Source: Lachnospiraceae bacterium (GTDB taxonomy: Bacteria; Bacillota; Clostridia; Lachnospirales; Lachnospiraceae). From it: a stretch of 43,435 nt of DNA. The stretch covers positions 1-43,435 of the forward strand of contig JAFQCK010000114.1 in assembly GCA_017416465.1 (NCBI GenBank). The letters run 5' to 3'. The stretch's first letter is position 1; every line of letters starts with the position of its first letter. The notes below the pieces were generated by a model. It made no database searches. It saw nothing but the letters and a program-made list of their open reading frames with translations, and was not told the origin of the DNA. Shown in pieces: positions 33,316 to 41,845 of the stretch. The translations under genes and the position numbers were made by a program.

Positions 33316-34083
33316 TTAAAGCCAACTATTATCAATTAACCAATTCTTTAAAAGTGTCTGCCATTGCGAAACAAGAAAATTTCCATTTGCTAGTCCCATC
33401 CCATGACCGCCTTTATGGAATATATGCATTTCACAAGGTATTTTATAGCGTTTTAAGGCTATTGCATACAAATAACTATGCATAACATCATCAGCAGAGG
33501 TTTGCCAAATAAATGCCGGAGGTGTAGTTTCGCTCACAAGCAGATCGGGTGATATCGTTTTATGATATTCCTTATCTATCAATCGTTCAAAACTACTGGA
33601 TTGCATAATATTAACACCATCAGGGTAATGTATTACGGGATAACAAAGACTTGTTGCATTTGGCATATAACTAACATTATCAACGTCATCTAAATTTTCA
33701 TTTTCAATAGATTCATTATAGTTAGAAACCAAGGCCGCCAAATGACCACCTGCTGATGAACCCATAACCGCAATTTTATTGGGGTCTATTCCGTATTTTT
33801 CAGCATTTGTACGAACAAATCTAACCGCACGTCTGGCATCTAAAAGTTGTACAGGAAACCTTGCGGGATAAACACGGTAATCACAAACAAATGCGTCCAT
33901 ACCTATAGAATTTAAGAAAAGAGCATATTCCTCACTTTCTTTTGCAGTTCTATATGCATAACCGCCGCCCGAAAAAACAATTATTGTAGCATTAGTTTTT
34001 TTGTTTTCGGCGGGATAATGTGCCAACATAGGTTCTTCATCTTTTAAAAAGGGAGCCTTATCCCAAAGTTTTAATCTTTCCAC
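33316..34083 (-). CDS. Alpha/beta-hydrolase (BD-FAE / acetyl-xylan-esterase-like)
   Basis: The start is put at GTG 34083 (AAAGG 8 nt upstream, 16 bp after the previous stop); 255 aa. An in-frame start at 34155 would overlap the upstream gene. Oxyanion region FSGGGYAYR, nucleophile elbow GSSAGGH, Asp in QTSADDVM and His in KGGHGMG make a complete triad. The hallmark YRVYPARFPVQLLDARRAVR is typical of bifunctional feruloyl/acetyl-xylan esterases and lipase-like carbohydrate esterases. It is intracellular. It probably removes acetyl or feruloyl esters from imported oligosaccharides, alongside the SGNH and NodB-type enzymes around it. Confidence 0.88.
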   Translation of the reverse strand: MERLKLWDKAPFLKDEEPMLAHYPAENKKTNATIIVFSGGGYAYRTAKESEEYALFLNSIGMDAFVCDYRVYPARFPVQLLDARRAVRFVRTNAEKYGIDPNKIAVMGSSAGGHLAALVSNYNESIENENLDDVDNVSYMPNATSLCYPVIHYPDGVNIMQSSSFERLIDKEYHKTISPDLLVSETTPPAFIWQTSADDVMHSYLYAIALKRYKIPCEMHIFHKGGHGMGLANGNFLVSQWQTLLKNWLIDNSWL

Positions 34084-34099
34084 AATAATGACCTTTCTA

Positions 34100-34873
34100 T
34101 CATTTGTTTTCAAATTGTTTAAATTGATATGGATCCAATATAGCCCTTTGTGCAAACCTTACAGCAAGATTCTTCTCATTCTCAGTTACAACGGTTGGCA
34201 TCCATGATATTTGAGATATATCAACGTCTGTAATACTGCCAACAAAAGTGAGGGCAGCCATAAAACGTCCCAGTCCATAAGAAAGATGATACCCATCACG
34301 TGTAATTAAGATATTTTCGTTGCGTGCATTTTGAACAGCAGTGCCAAATGGAATAATGCGCCAAAACTCATTTGTCGGAATAACATATTCACGTATTCTG
34401 TCACAAATCATCGACATAACAAGCTCTTGATTCCCGTTATATAACGCCAATTCTTTTTTGGGATTTTCTTTATCGCTCAACCAAGTTAAGCTATATAATA
34501 ATTTCACTTTTGGTGATGCAAGCGATTTTATATATTCAATTAAATCACCCAACAATTCATATGCTTCATGACCCGAATGCATATTTCCATCACCGGTGCC
34601 CGGAAAAATTCCAATAATATCCCAATCATCAGATTTTATGGCGGTATCAATTGAAACATTTTATGTTGCAACCCATCCATTACCATCATTTTCAAAATAC
34701 GAATAAACCCCTGATTTTTTTAGAGCATGATTCAAATGCATTTTCAATGAACAAGCCGCATAATAAAGATTTCCGACTTTTATGTCCTTAACCCCAAAAT
34801 TGTGCGCAACCTCAACACTATACTCTAAACCATCAATAGAAAAACTGTTCCAAATATAAAGAATCTTCAACAT
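34100..34873 (-). pseudogene. DUF4886 SGNH-type esterase gene with an in-frame stop
   Basis: The frame from ATG 34873 (AAGGAG 8 nt upstream) to the TGA at 34100 is continuous except for one TAA at 34661-34663. Before it: ILYIWNSFSIDGLEYSVEVA, VGNLYYAACSLKMHLNHALK, NGWVAT. After it, in the same frame: DWDIIGIFPGTGDG, then SGHEAYELLGDLIEYIKSL and ITRDGYHLSYGLGRFMAAL, with the Asp-x-x-His pair of SGNH enzymes. The total of 258 codons is the usual DUF4886 length. No other damage is evident, so the lesion is recent, a sequencing error, or a readthrough site. An internal ATG at 34582 would give only the C-terminal half, without the nucleophile. Confidence 0.85.
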
Positions 34874-34888
34874 AATATAATCTCCTTT

Positions 34889-37105
34889 TTAATGGATTTG
34901 TTCATAACGAGTTATACGTAATGTTTTCCCAGCCTCAATTTTTACTTTTATGATTCCATCTTCATTTTTTACGATTTGCTTTTGACTATTAGAAGATATA
35001 ATAATGGCATTTGAAAGAAAAGAATTATAAACGTTTAATATTATATCCTTTTCGCTATTCAAACTTATCTCAGCCAAACCATTAGTATCGCGAATGGCTG
35101 AAACCAAAACTCCATTCCTGCTTCGAAGATTAGTAAATGATATTTTTCGGTCAGACCACTTATCAGGAATAGCGGGAAATAACCTTATATATCCCATATG
35201 GTCTTGCAACAACATCTCGTGCAAGGCATCACAAAAACCAAAGGAAGCTTCAAGTGTAAATGGTCGATAATGGTAATTAGAATAACCACGGTTTTTAAAA
35301 TCGCCATTTAGATGAAAACCATTTTCCTCAACAAAGCCATCGGCAAACTTATAAAGATTCTTATAGGCGCCATTACCATTTAGTGCCATAGCGTATATTT
35401 GTGCTGCCGTTCCAAAACTAAAACCGACCCATTCAAATGTGCCTAATCTTTCTAATTCTTTTAATGTACAATCATAAATTGCCTTGTTTTTTTGTGAATC
35501 ATAATTAATCTGATGCAACGGATAAAGGCACATTAAATGTGATAAGTGTCGATGTGACTCGTTTAATGCTTCATCCTTAGCCAATAAAATTTTATCACCA
35601 TCAAGTGCTATATCATCTAATTTTTCAAATAAAGCCTTCCAATGTCGGTTTGATTCCACTTTTCCTAAAATTTTCGAATATTTTACGAGAGTATCAAACA
35701 AATATCTTAATAAAGATAAATCAAAGTTAGAATTTGGAGTCAAATATGCTTCTTTACAATTATCGTGAATCTCGGGTGATGTCGAAAGTGGCAAAAACAA
35801 CTTTCCATCCTGCTCCACAAGTATTCCTTCTATGGCTTTTCCTATTTCTTCAAAAAAAGGATACGCTCGCGTTTTTAAAAATTCAATATCACCTGTATAT
35901 AAATAATACTCATCAAAACTTTGCGCCGTCCAAATAGCCATAGTTGGTGCCTCAGTATATTGCGGCCACCCCCCCATTAATTTTCCATCAATTGTTGATG
36001 CACCGGGAATTAAGATACCGTCTACGCCAAAGAAATCGTGCGCATATGTACTAAAGGCTTCGCGCAGGCTCCACAAATAATCCAAAAACACTTTACCTTC
36101 AAGTAAGTGATTAGCCTTTAAATATGATTGATAAGATAGTTGTGTATTTGTATCATGATGATAATCGCCTTTCCATGGTGGAAGCCTATCGTTATCTGCT
36201 GTCCAAACGCCTTGTAGCGGCATAGGATAAAAGCCCTCACGACTGCAGGAAGCAAACAAATACCACGAACGGTAATACACGCTTTCTATCATTGGATCGC
36301 CTATATCAATTTGCGATTTTGACCAATACTCATTCCACCACAAAGTATGCTCTTCAAATAATGCTTCGTAACCCTTGCCCGCACATTTAATAAGTTGTTT
36401 CTTTGTATCCTCCAAGTCGTTACTTGAATCATTATTAGTTGTAATGGCAAAATATAATTCACTATATTCTCTAAAAGTTTTTTGTAATACAACAATCCCA
36501 TATTCAAAGTCAGTATGTGTTTTTTGCCTATAATAGTAAAATCCATTTTCAGATATAATTTCCGCCAATGGATAATCCATACACGGTGAATCGTTTAGTT
36601 TAGAATCTTTAGATATATAATCAGGAATATGCAAATCAAGTGAATAATCACCATAAACTCGCATAACGCCTATATATTCCGTTGCACTTGCAAATCCGGA
36701 AATGCGAATTTTATTGTTTTCATCTATCACATATGCTATCGCGTTTTCTATAGACAATAAAAAATCAGGAACAAACTCATCCTTAAAATTTAATTCTATT
36801 CTACCCGCAGTAATCTTAGATGGATATGCACTTTTGCGGTTATAATCATTAAACATGCGTAAAAACTCTTGCCAATCGGATTCGTTTTCACTCTTAACAA
36901 GATGTTCAAGATTTTTATAATTAAAACCTTCTTCATTTGTCAACGGTGCAACTCTAGTATCCCATAAATCAACACGGTCTAACGAAATACGTATATTATC
37001 TGTACCATAAAGCAACATTCCAATTTTACCATTTCCTAACGGTAACGCTTGGTCCCAGTTGGCAATGCCTGAATACTGCTTGATATCATAATCTTTCAAA
37101 TTCAT
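34889..37105 (-). CDS. Glycoside hydrolase family 95-like (alpha-fucosidase/galactosidase type)
   Basis: Start ATG 37105 (MNLKDYDIKQYSG; GGTGGG just upstream) is preferred over GTG 37132, which would overlap the previous gene; 738 aa. An N-terminal beta domain with ALPLGNGKIGMLLYG is followed by an (alpha/alpha)6 barrel. PPWKGDYHHDTNTQLSYQ carries the catalytic Asn region, STSPEIHDN the Glu, and ESHRHLSHLMCLYPL is the GH95 signature. A C-terminal beta domain ends at KTLRITRYEQIH. Family members release alpha-L-fucose or alpha-L-galactose. There is no signal peptide. A truncated paralogue lies at 22.8 kb. The gene sits 19 bp behind the BtrH-like gene, so it seems to be read from the exporter operon. 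Confidence 0.9.
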   Translation of the reverse strand: MNLKDYDIKQYSGIANWDQALPLGNGKIGMLLYGTDNIRISLDRVDLWDTRVAPLTNEEGFNYKNLEHLVKSENESDWQEFLRMFNDYNRKSAYPSKITAGRIELNFKDEFVPDFLLSIENAIAYVIDENNKIRISGFASATEYIGVMRVYGDYSLDLHIPDYISKDSKLNDSPCMDYPLAEIISENGFYYYRQKTHTDFEYGIVVLQKTFREYSELYFAITTNNDSSNDLEDTKKQLIKCAGKGYEALFEEHTLWWNEYWSKSQIDIGDPMIESVYYRSWYLFASCSREGFYPMPLQGVWTADNDRLPPWKGDYHHDTNTQLSYQSYLKANHLLEGKVFLDYLWSLREAFSTYAHDFFGVDGILIPGASTIDGKLMGGWPQYTEAPTMAIWTAQSFDEYYLYTGDIEFLKTRAYPFFEEIGKAIEGILVEQDGKLFLPLSTSPEIHDNCKEAYLTPNSNFDLSLLRYLFDTLVKYSKILGKVESNRHWKALFEKLDDIALDGDKILLAKDEALNESHRHLSHLMCLYPLHQINYDSQKNKAIYDCTLKELERLGTFEWVGFSFGTAAQIYAMALNGNGAYKNLYKFADGFVEENGFHLNGDFKNRGYSNYHYRPFTLEASFGFCDALHEMLLQDHMGYIRLFPAIPDKWSDRKISFTNLRSRNGVLVSAIRDTNGLAEISLNSEKDIILNVYNSFLSNAIIISSNSQKQIVKNEDGIIKVKIEAGKTLRITRYEQIH

Positions 37106-37124
37106 AAGACCCACCACACTTCTG

Positions 37125-38096
37125 TTATACACCTTGTATGCTATTCACCAAGTGTTGCATAATCTCTTTTTCTATTACTGTTATATTCTTGATAATGTCA
37201 GAAATTCTTCGCAACACATCTTTGTTAAGTGATAAATTGTATTTTAAGAACAAATTATGTACTATTATTGATTTTTGATATATCTCATAGTATTCATTTA
37301 AAATATTTAAATCGGAAATGTGACCTAACTCGGTTAAGATTTTTATGCGCTCAAACATTAATTTATGATGCTCCATATAACACCTGCTAGACCTAAGGTC
37401 TGCCTTGTATTCTAGTTGCAAAATATTATTTGCAAACGCAACCCAAGCATTAAGACCAAATATTTCGGGTCTTGGTTCAAAATTTTTATTGTGACACGAA
37501 AACAAATAATCCTCAAGCTTTTTCTTTATATGTAAAATATTTATTTTCGCTTCATACTCGCTATTAATCACATAATAATTCACAGATGTCTTCATACCGT
37601 CATTTTTTATTACGGCATCCAAATAATCATCATATGATATATCAAAAAATTTATATGTCTCATCCATCATATAGGCCGCCGACTGAAACGTTCTGTTTTT
37701 TTCATTATAACCGAAAATAACGTAATCGTGATTGTAATGAAAATTTTTATACGCATGCTTACCGGGTATATAAAATTCATCATAACCACCTGTTATATAA
37801 CACCCCTCACGCAGCATAGACTTATTATAACAAATTAAATCCAATCCCTCAGCTCCTAATAAACTAGGTTTTATAAAAAAATGCTGCATAAACGTCAAAC
37901 CATCTTTTGCGGACCAAATATCATCATCTATTGAATCCAATGTTCCGTTTGCTCTTAGTATGCAATTTATAAGCTTGTTGCATAACCAAATATCATAATT
38001 TTTTATATTGGGTTTAATTATACCCAATGGAAAAGATTTATTATGATATGTTTTCACTTCTATATCAAGGCTAAATGGCAAACTGCGTTTTTCCAT
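37125..38096 (-). CDS. Protein resembling the BtrH N-terminal family (natural-product-associated)
   Basis: Start ATG 38096 (GTGGTGA 5 nt upstream); 323 aa. The middle part (about residues 95-165) has GCYITGGYDEFYIPGKHAYK, NHDYVIFGYN and FFDISYDDYLDAV. This is the pattern (control of access, Asp-x-Tyr, His-rich loop, GY turn, then ISYDDYLDA) of papain-fold BtrH_N-like proteins found in antibiotic and peptide clusters. The N-terminal His-Cys catalytic signature of that family is not evident, so it may be inactive or diverged. The C-terminal 120 residues are helical. No transmembrane segment. It lies 10 bp behind the second ABC exporter gene. The family call is tentative; the link to the exporter by operon structure is strong. 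Confidence 0.5.
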   Translation of the reverse strand: MEKRSLPFSLDIEVKTYHNKSFPLGIIKPNIKNYDIWLCNKLINCILRANGTLDSIDDDIWSAKDGLTFMQHFFIKPSLLGAEGLDLICYNKSMLREGCYITGGYDEFYIPGKHAYKNFHYNHDYVIFGYNEKNRTFQSAAYMMDETYKFFDISYDDYLDAVIKNDGMKTSVNYYVINSEYEAKINILHIKKKLEDYLFSCHNKNFEPRPEIFGLNAWVAFANNILQLEYKADLRSSRCYMEHHKLMFERIKILTELGHISDLNILNEYYEIYQKSIIVHNLFLKYNLSLNKDVLRRISDIIKNITVIEKEIMQHLVNSIQGV

Positions 38097-38118
38097 ATAT
38101 ATCACCACAAATCAATTT

Positions 38119-39903
38119 TTAAGTATATTTACTTGCCTGCAAATTAAATAGCTCAGCATATTTGCCGTTTTGTCTCAAAAGTTCGAAATGAGAACCTTGC
38201 TCAATGATGTGTCCATCACCGATAACGAGGATCTTATCTGCAAGTATTGTATTTGAGAGACGATGCGAAATTGTTATAGAACTTTTGCCCTCACTCAAAT
38301 GATAGAGTTGTTCAAATATTTTGTCCTCTGAAATTGGGTCAAGCGCGGCGGACGGTTCATCAAGAATCATATATTCACTATCCTTAAAATACGCACGGGC
38401 AAGTCCAATAAGTTGCCATTGACCACCCGAAAGATCTTTACCGTTATCTGCATAGTAGCGACCTAGAACACTATCAAAACCGTTTTCCCAATCTTTAATA
38501 ACCTCACTTGCACCACTGATATCGCAAGCCCTTTTCAATTTTTCATCATTAAATCGCTCGTCAAAATCTGAAAGCGCAATGATTTCACGAAGCGGCAAGC
38601 AGTATGTAACATAATCTTGAAACAGCACTCCAAATACTTTGCGCACAGCATAAATATCATATTCTTTTAAATCCACGTCATCGAGCTTTATACATCCTTC
38701 TTCGGGATCGTAGAAACGGAACATCAGCTTGATAATCGTAGATTTCCCCGCACCATTGAGTCCTATCAACCCAATTTTTTCATTCGGCTCTATTGTAAAA
38801 GAACAATCCTTTAACACGTACTGTTCTGCATTTGGATATCGAAAAAATACATTGCAAAACTCAATTTTTGGATTATTTGAAGGCTTCAGCGTTCCACTCT
38901 TTTCCACCTCGGGCTCAATATCCATAAATTCTTGTAACTCGATTAAACGTGTATTATTATTGAGAAAACTATTAACATTATTCATCAACGCTTGTGCTTG
39001 GGCACGCAATCTTGATACCATACTAAGATTGTATTGCAGGTCACCGATACCAATATGTTTGTTTACAACATCGAATACCGATACCGTAAGAACTAAAAAC
39101 TCACTTGATACATTGATAATCATAATCAGCGTATTGATGATGTTGTGTTTAATATCCTCAGCCTTATTAATTTTGTAAAGTTTCTGCCATGTTTCCTTAT
39201 ACTTATCAATAAAATAGGAACCAATATTATTCAGCTTAATCTCAAATTGGATATCATTGTTGAAGAAAACACCACTATAATAATCTTTTTTTCGATTATC
39301 ACGGAGCTGTTCTTTTTCCATCTCTAATTTTCGTTCAGTACGTTTTTTGTTATAAAGCATAAATGGTATTAAGAGAATAAGTGTAACAATTCCAAGCCAC
39401 CACTTGTAAGTGCAAACGATGACCAATGTTGCTATAACATTAATAAAAGCTGAAAGAATATCAAACACCAACCAAGTCATCTGCGTCATAACACCGAAAT
39501 TGTTTCTTGCGTGGCGAACTTTATCACCCATTTTTGCAGAATCAAAGAATGACAAGTCCATACGAGATGTTTTTTCCATCATAACCATCTCAATGTAGAA
39601 TTGTAATTCATCACCATAACGGCTATTCACATATGTGTTGAATTGAGCCAATAAATATGTTGTAAGCTGCAAAGATAGGTAAACAGCGAGACAAACTATT
39701 ACAGTTTTACTGCTATTTTGATAATCAACAATTCCGTTCAATACTTCCTTCCACAACCATATATTCACTAACGGAATAGCAGTAGTAGAAACAAGGATCA
39801 ACAACTTCATTAAAAAATAGAACTTAGAGGCCAAAAAGCTTGTTTTTATTCCGAACCATACATTTTTGAAGAGTCCAGAGAAAAATCGCCTGATTTTATT
39901 CAT
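38119..39903 (-). CDS. ABC exporter half-transporter (NisT-like), subunit 1
   Basis: A 594-aa protein with an N-terminal transmembrane domain of about six helices (residues 20-330) and a C-terminal ATPase. Walker A is GLNGAGKST, Q-loop FGVLFQDYV, signature LSGGQWQLIGLARA, Walker B MILDEPSAALD, and switch His in TISHRLS. The SGGQWQ signature and lack of a C39 peptidase domain are typical of lanthipeptide exporters such as NisT and SpaT. It starts 3 bp behind the partner gene with GGAGG inside that gene's end, so the pair most likely makes a heterodimer. The substrate is probably a small peptide, inferred from the subtilisin-like gene upstream. Confidence 0.93.
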   Translation of the reverse strand: MNKIRRFFSGLFKNVWFGIKTSFLASKFYFLMKLLILVSTTAIPLVNIWLWKEVLNGIVDYQNSSKTVIVCLAVYLSLQLTTYLLAQFNTYVNSRYGDELQFYIEMVMMEKTSRMDLSFFDSAKMGDKVRHARNNFGVMTQMTWLVFDILSAFINVIATLVIVCTYKWWLGIVTLILLIPFMLYNKKRTERKLEMEKEQLRDNRKKDYYSGVFFNNDIQFEIKLNNIGSYFIDKYKETWQKLYKINKAEDIKHNIINTLIMIINVSSEFLVLTVSVFDVVNKHIGIGDLQYNLSMVSRLRAQAQALMNNVNSFLNNNTRLIELQEFMDIEPEVEKSGTLKPSNNPKIEFCNVFFRYPNAEQYVLKDCSFTIEPNEKIGLIGLNGAGKSTIIKLMFRFYDPEEGCIKLDDVDLKEYDIYAVRKVFGVLFQDYVTYCLPLREIIALSDFDERFNDEKLKRACDISGASEVIKDWENGFDSVLGRYYADNGKDLSGGQWQLIGLARAYFKDSEYMILDEPSAALDPISEDKIFEQLYHLSEGKSSITISHRLSNTILADKILVIGDGHIIEQGSHFELLRQNGKYAELFNLQASKYT

Positions 39904-39906
39904 AAA

Positions 39907-41712
39907 TTAATCCTCCTTTATAGTGTATTTTTCGCGTTGGAGGTTGTAAAACTTTGCATATAGACCGTTAAGTGCAACAAGCTCGTCATGTGTGCCTTGC
40001 TCGGTAATCCTCCCTCCGTCAAGCACTATAATTTTATTAGCCATACGAGCACTTGATATTCTGTGAGATATCATAATTCCTGTTTTGCCATCGGATATCG
40101 ATTCAAAATTCTTAAATATACGATCTTCAGCCTCTGCATCAAGGGCCGCAGAGGGTTCATCAAAAATAATGATTGGCGCATTTTTGAAATAAGCGCGAGA
40201 TAGAGCAATCTTCTGCCATTGTCCTTTGGAGAGTTCGGTTCCCTTGTCATCAAATTGGCGAGTCATAAAAGAATCCAATCTGTTTTCAAGTTTGGGTTTA
40301 ATATCCTCATATACACCACTTTGTCTTAATACACTTTCTATTTCATCACTATCGTCAATACGTTCAAGTGAGGAAAGTGCGATGTTTTCCCGCAAGGTCA
40401 GTGGATATTGCACAAAGCTTTGGAAAAGTGCAGAAAAAAGTTTTCTAACATCTCTTATATCATAATCAGACATAGGATATCCGTTGATTAAAATTTGACC
40501 AGATTCAATTTCATAAAGACCAAGCATCAGTTTGATAATCGTGGATTTACCCGAGCCGTTGATTCCGACGATTGACAGTTTATCTCCTTTATTTATTGTA
40601 AAAGAAACACCGGTCAGTACGTATTTATCTGTGTGCGGATATTTGAAATACACATTATCAAATGTCAAAGAGTCAAAATTTTCAATCATTCTAAATTGTT
40701 GTCGAACGTTCTTTTCGGTTGTTTCAACAAATTGGATGAATTCAAAAAAACGCTTCATGAAATTAGAACGAACAAGGTAATATTCTACGCACAAATCAAA
40801 CACACTTTTAAAAGATTCTGTTGCACCTATAGCAAGGCTAATGTACAATGCAACATCACCTACACTAATTGTTCCGGATATGGCATCATATGCAACAAAA
40901 ACCACAAATGCAATTTCACCCAATCGACGAATCAGTTCTGTAAAAAGTAAGGCGATACATTTCCGCTTATCTATAGCTTTATTTTTTTCTATATAAATAA
41001 ACTTTTCTTTTTGGTATCGTTCTTTCAGTGGAGATGTCAAATCATACATCCTAATATCTTTAGCCGGAGACTCGTTGGTAAGCATCCAACGATAATAACT
41101 TAACCTACGGGCATCAGGAGCCATTTTATATCGTAACCAAGCCATCTTATCATTGAAATATGCATTTAAAATAATGCTTGGCACTGTAATTATGATATGA
41201 AGAGTAGAAAAAAGCAAACTATATCCTGAAAGAACTATATATGAAATAACAAATGAATATATAACTGATACTATCTTAATAAAATCTAATGAAAATTTAA
41301 CGGCAATATCATCAGTTGTCGAAACATCATCTATCTGATCTCTACCCTCTGAGGAATCTAAAAATGACATAGGAAGATTTACCAAATTACTGATTAAGTC
41401 ACACCCATACTGATGCCTCGCCTTTTTCACTATATCCAGAAACAGGAACGAAAGGTACGCGTTTATAAAGTGCATTATCACAAGGATAAAAATATATAAT
41501 AATATATATAATAAAGCGACATTTATTACAGTATCATTTACACTTAAACTATCGATGATCAGTTTCAACGAGTAGCTACTTAGTAACGGCAGTAAAACAC
41601 TCATTAGAAATAGCCCAAAGTAAAGAAAGATATGATATCTGTTGGAACGTAGAATCAATTTAAATGAATAACACAATGACTTTGCAAGTATTTTCATTCG
41701 TTTCATTTTCAA
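39907..41712 (-). CDS. ABC exporter half-transporter (NisT-like), subunit 2
   Basis: A 601-aa protein starting with TTG 41712 (GAGGTG 7 nt upstream). The transmembrane domain is at about 15-320, with HIFLYFGLFLMSVLLPLLSS as the first helix. The ATPase has Walker A GINGSGKST, signature LSKGQWQKIALSRA, Walker B IIFDEPSAALD, and His in MISHRIS. Both ATPases keep the catalytic Glu and His, so neither site is clearly degenerate. It is transcribed ahead of subunit 1. Upstream lie a promoter-like pair (41791-41820) and a 10-codon ORF, then the S8-DUF1611 gene. It probably exports the product matured by that protease. Confidence 0.93.
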   Translation of the reverse strand: MKMKRMKILAKSLCYSFKLILRSNRYHIFLYFGLFLMSVLLPLLSSYSLKLIIDSLSVNDTVINVALLYILLYIFILVIMHFINAYLSFLFLDIVKKARHQYGCDLISNLVNLPMSFLDSSEGRDQIDDVSTTDDIAVKFSLDFIKIVSVIYSFVISYIVLSGYSLLFSTLHIIITVPSIILNAYFNDKMAWLRYKMAPDARRLSYYRWMLTNESPAKDIRMYDLTSPLKERYQKEKFIYIEKNKAIDKRKCIALLFTELIRRLGEIAFVVFVAYDAISGTISVGDVALYISLAIGATESFKSVFDLCVEYYLVRSNFMKRFFEFIQFVETTEKNVRQQFRMIENFDSLTFDNVYFKYPHTDKYVLTGVSFTINKGDKLSIVGINGSGKSTIIKLMLGLYEIESGQILINGYPMSDYDIRDVRKLFSALFQSFVQYPLTLRENIALSSLERIDDSDEIESVLRQSGVYEDIKPKLENRLDSFMTRQFDDKGTELSKGQWQKIALSRAYFKNAPIIIFDEPSAALDAEAEDRIFKNFESISDGKTGIMISHRISSARMANKIIVLDGGRITEQGTHDELVALNGLYAKFYNLQREKYTIKED

Positions 41713-41744
41713 CTAGTTTCACCTCATTATAAATAATTGCTTGT

Positions 41745-41777
41745 TCATATGTCTTTAGAAAAACCATTTGACATCAT
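41745..41777 (-). CDS. Possible leader peptide (10 codons) between protease and exporter
   Basis: MMSNGFSKDI followed by TGA, with GGTGG 6 nt before the first ATG. It lies 33 bp before the exporter start and just after a promoter-like element. The good ribosome site is the only evidence. It is too short to be an obvious precursor; it could be a regulatory leader or chance. Confidence 0.25.
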   Translation of the reverse strand: MMSNGFSKDI

Positions 41778-41790
41778 TAAAAACCACCAT

Positions 41791-41820
41791 ATATTAATTA
41801 TTGCCGAATATAATAGTCAA
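41791..41820 (-). promoter_or_regulatory. Promoter-like element before the exporter genes
   Basis: Minus strand TTGACT (41815-41820), 18 nt, TAATAT (41791-41796). It would allow the two ABC genes and the genes downstream to be read independently of the protease gene. Confidence 0.45.
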
Positions 41821-41845
41821 ATCTATATTGAGATGAATTTAAAAA

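Noticed and set aside
34889-37105. Upstream start GTG 37132 for the GH95 gene
   Set aside because: It would overlap the previous gene's end and has no ribosome site; ATG 37105 fits the family N-terminus.
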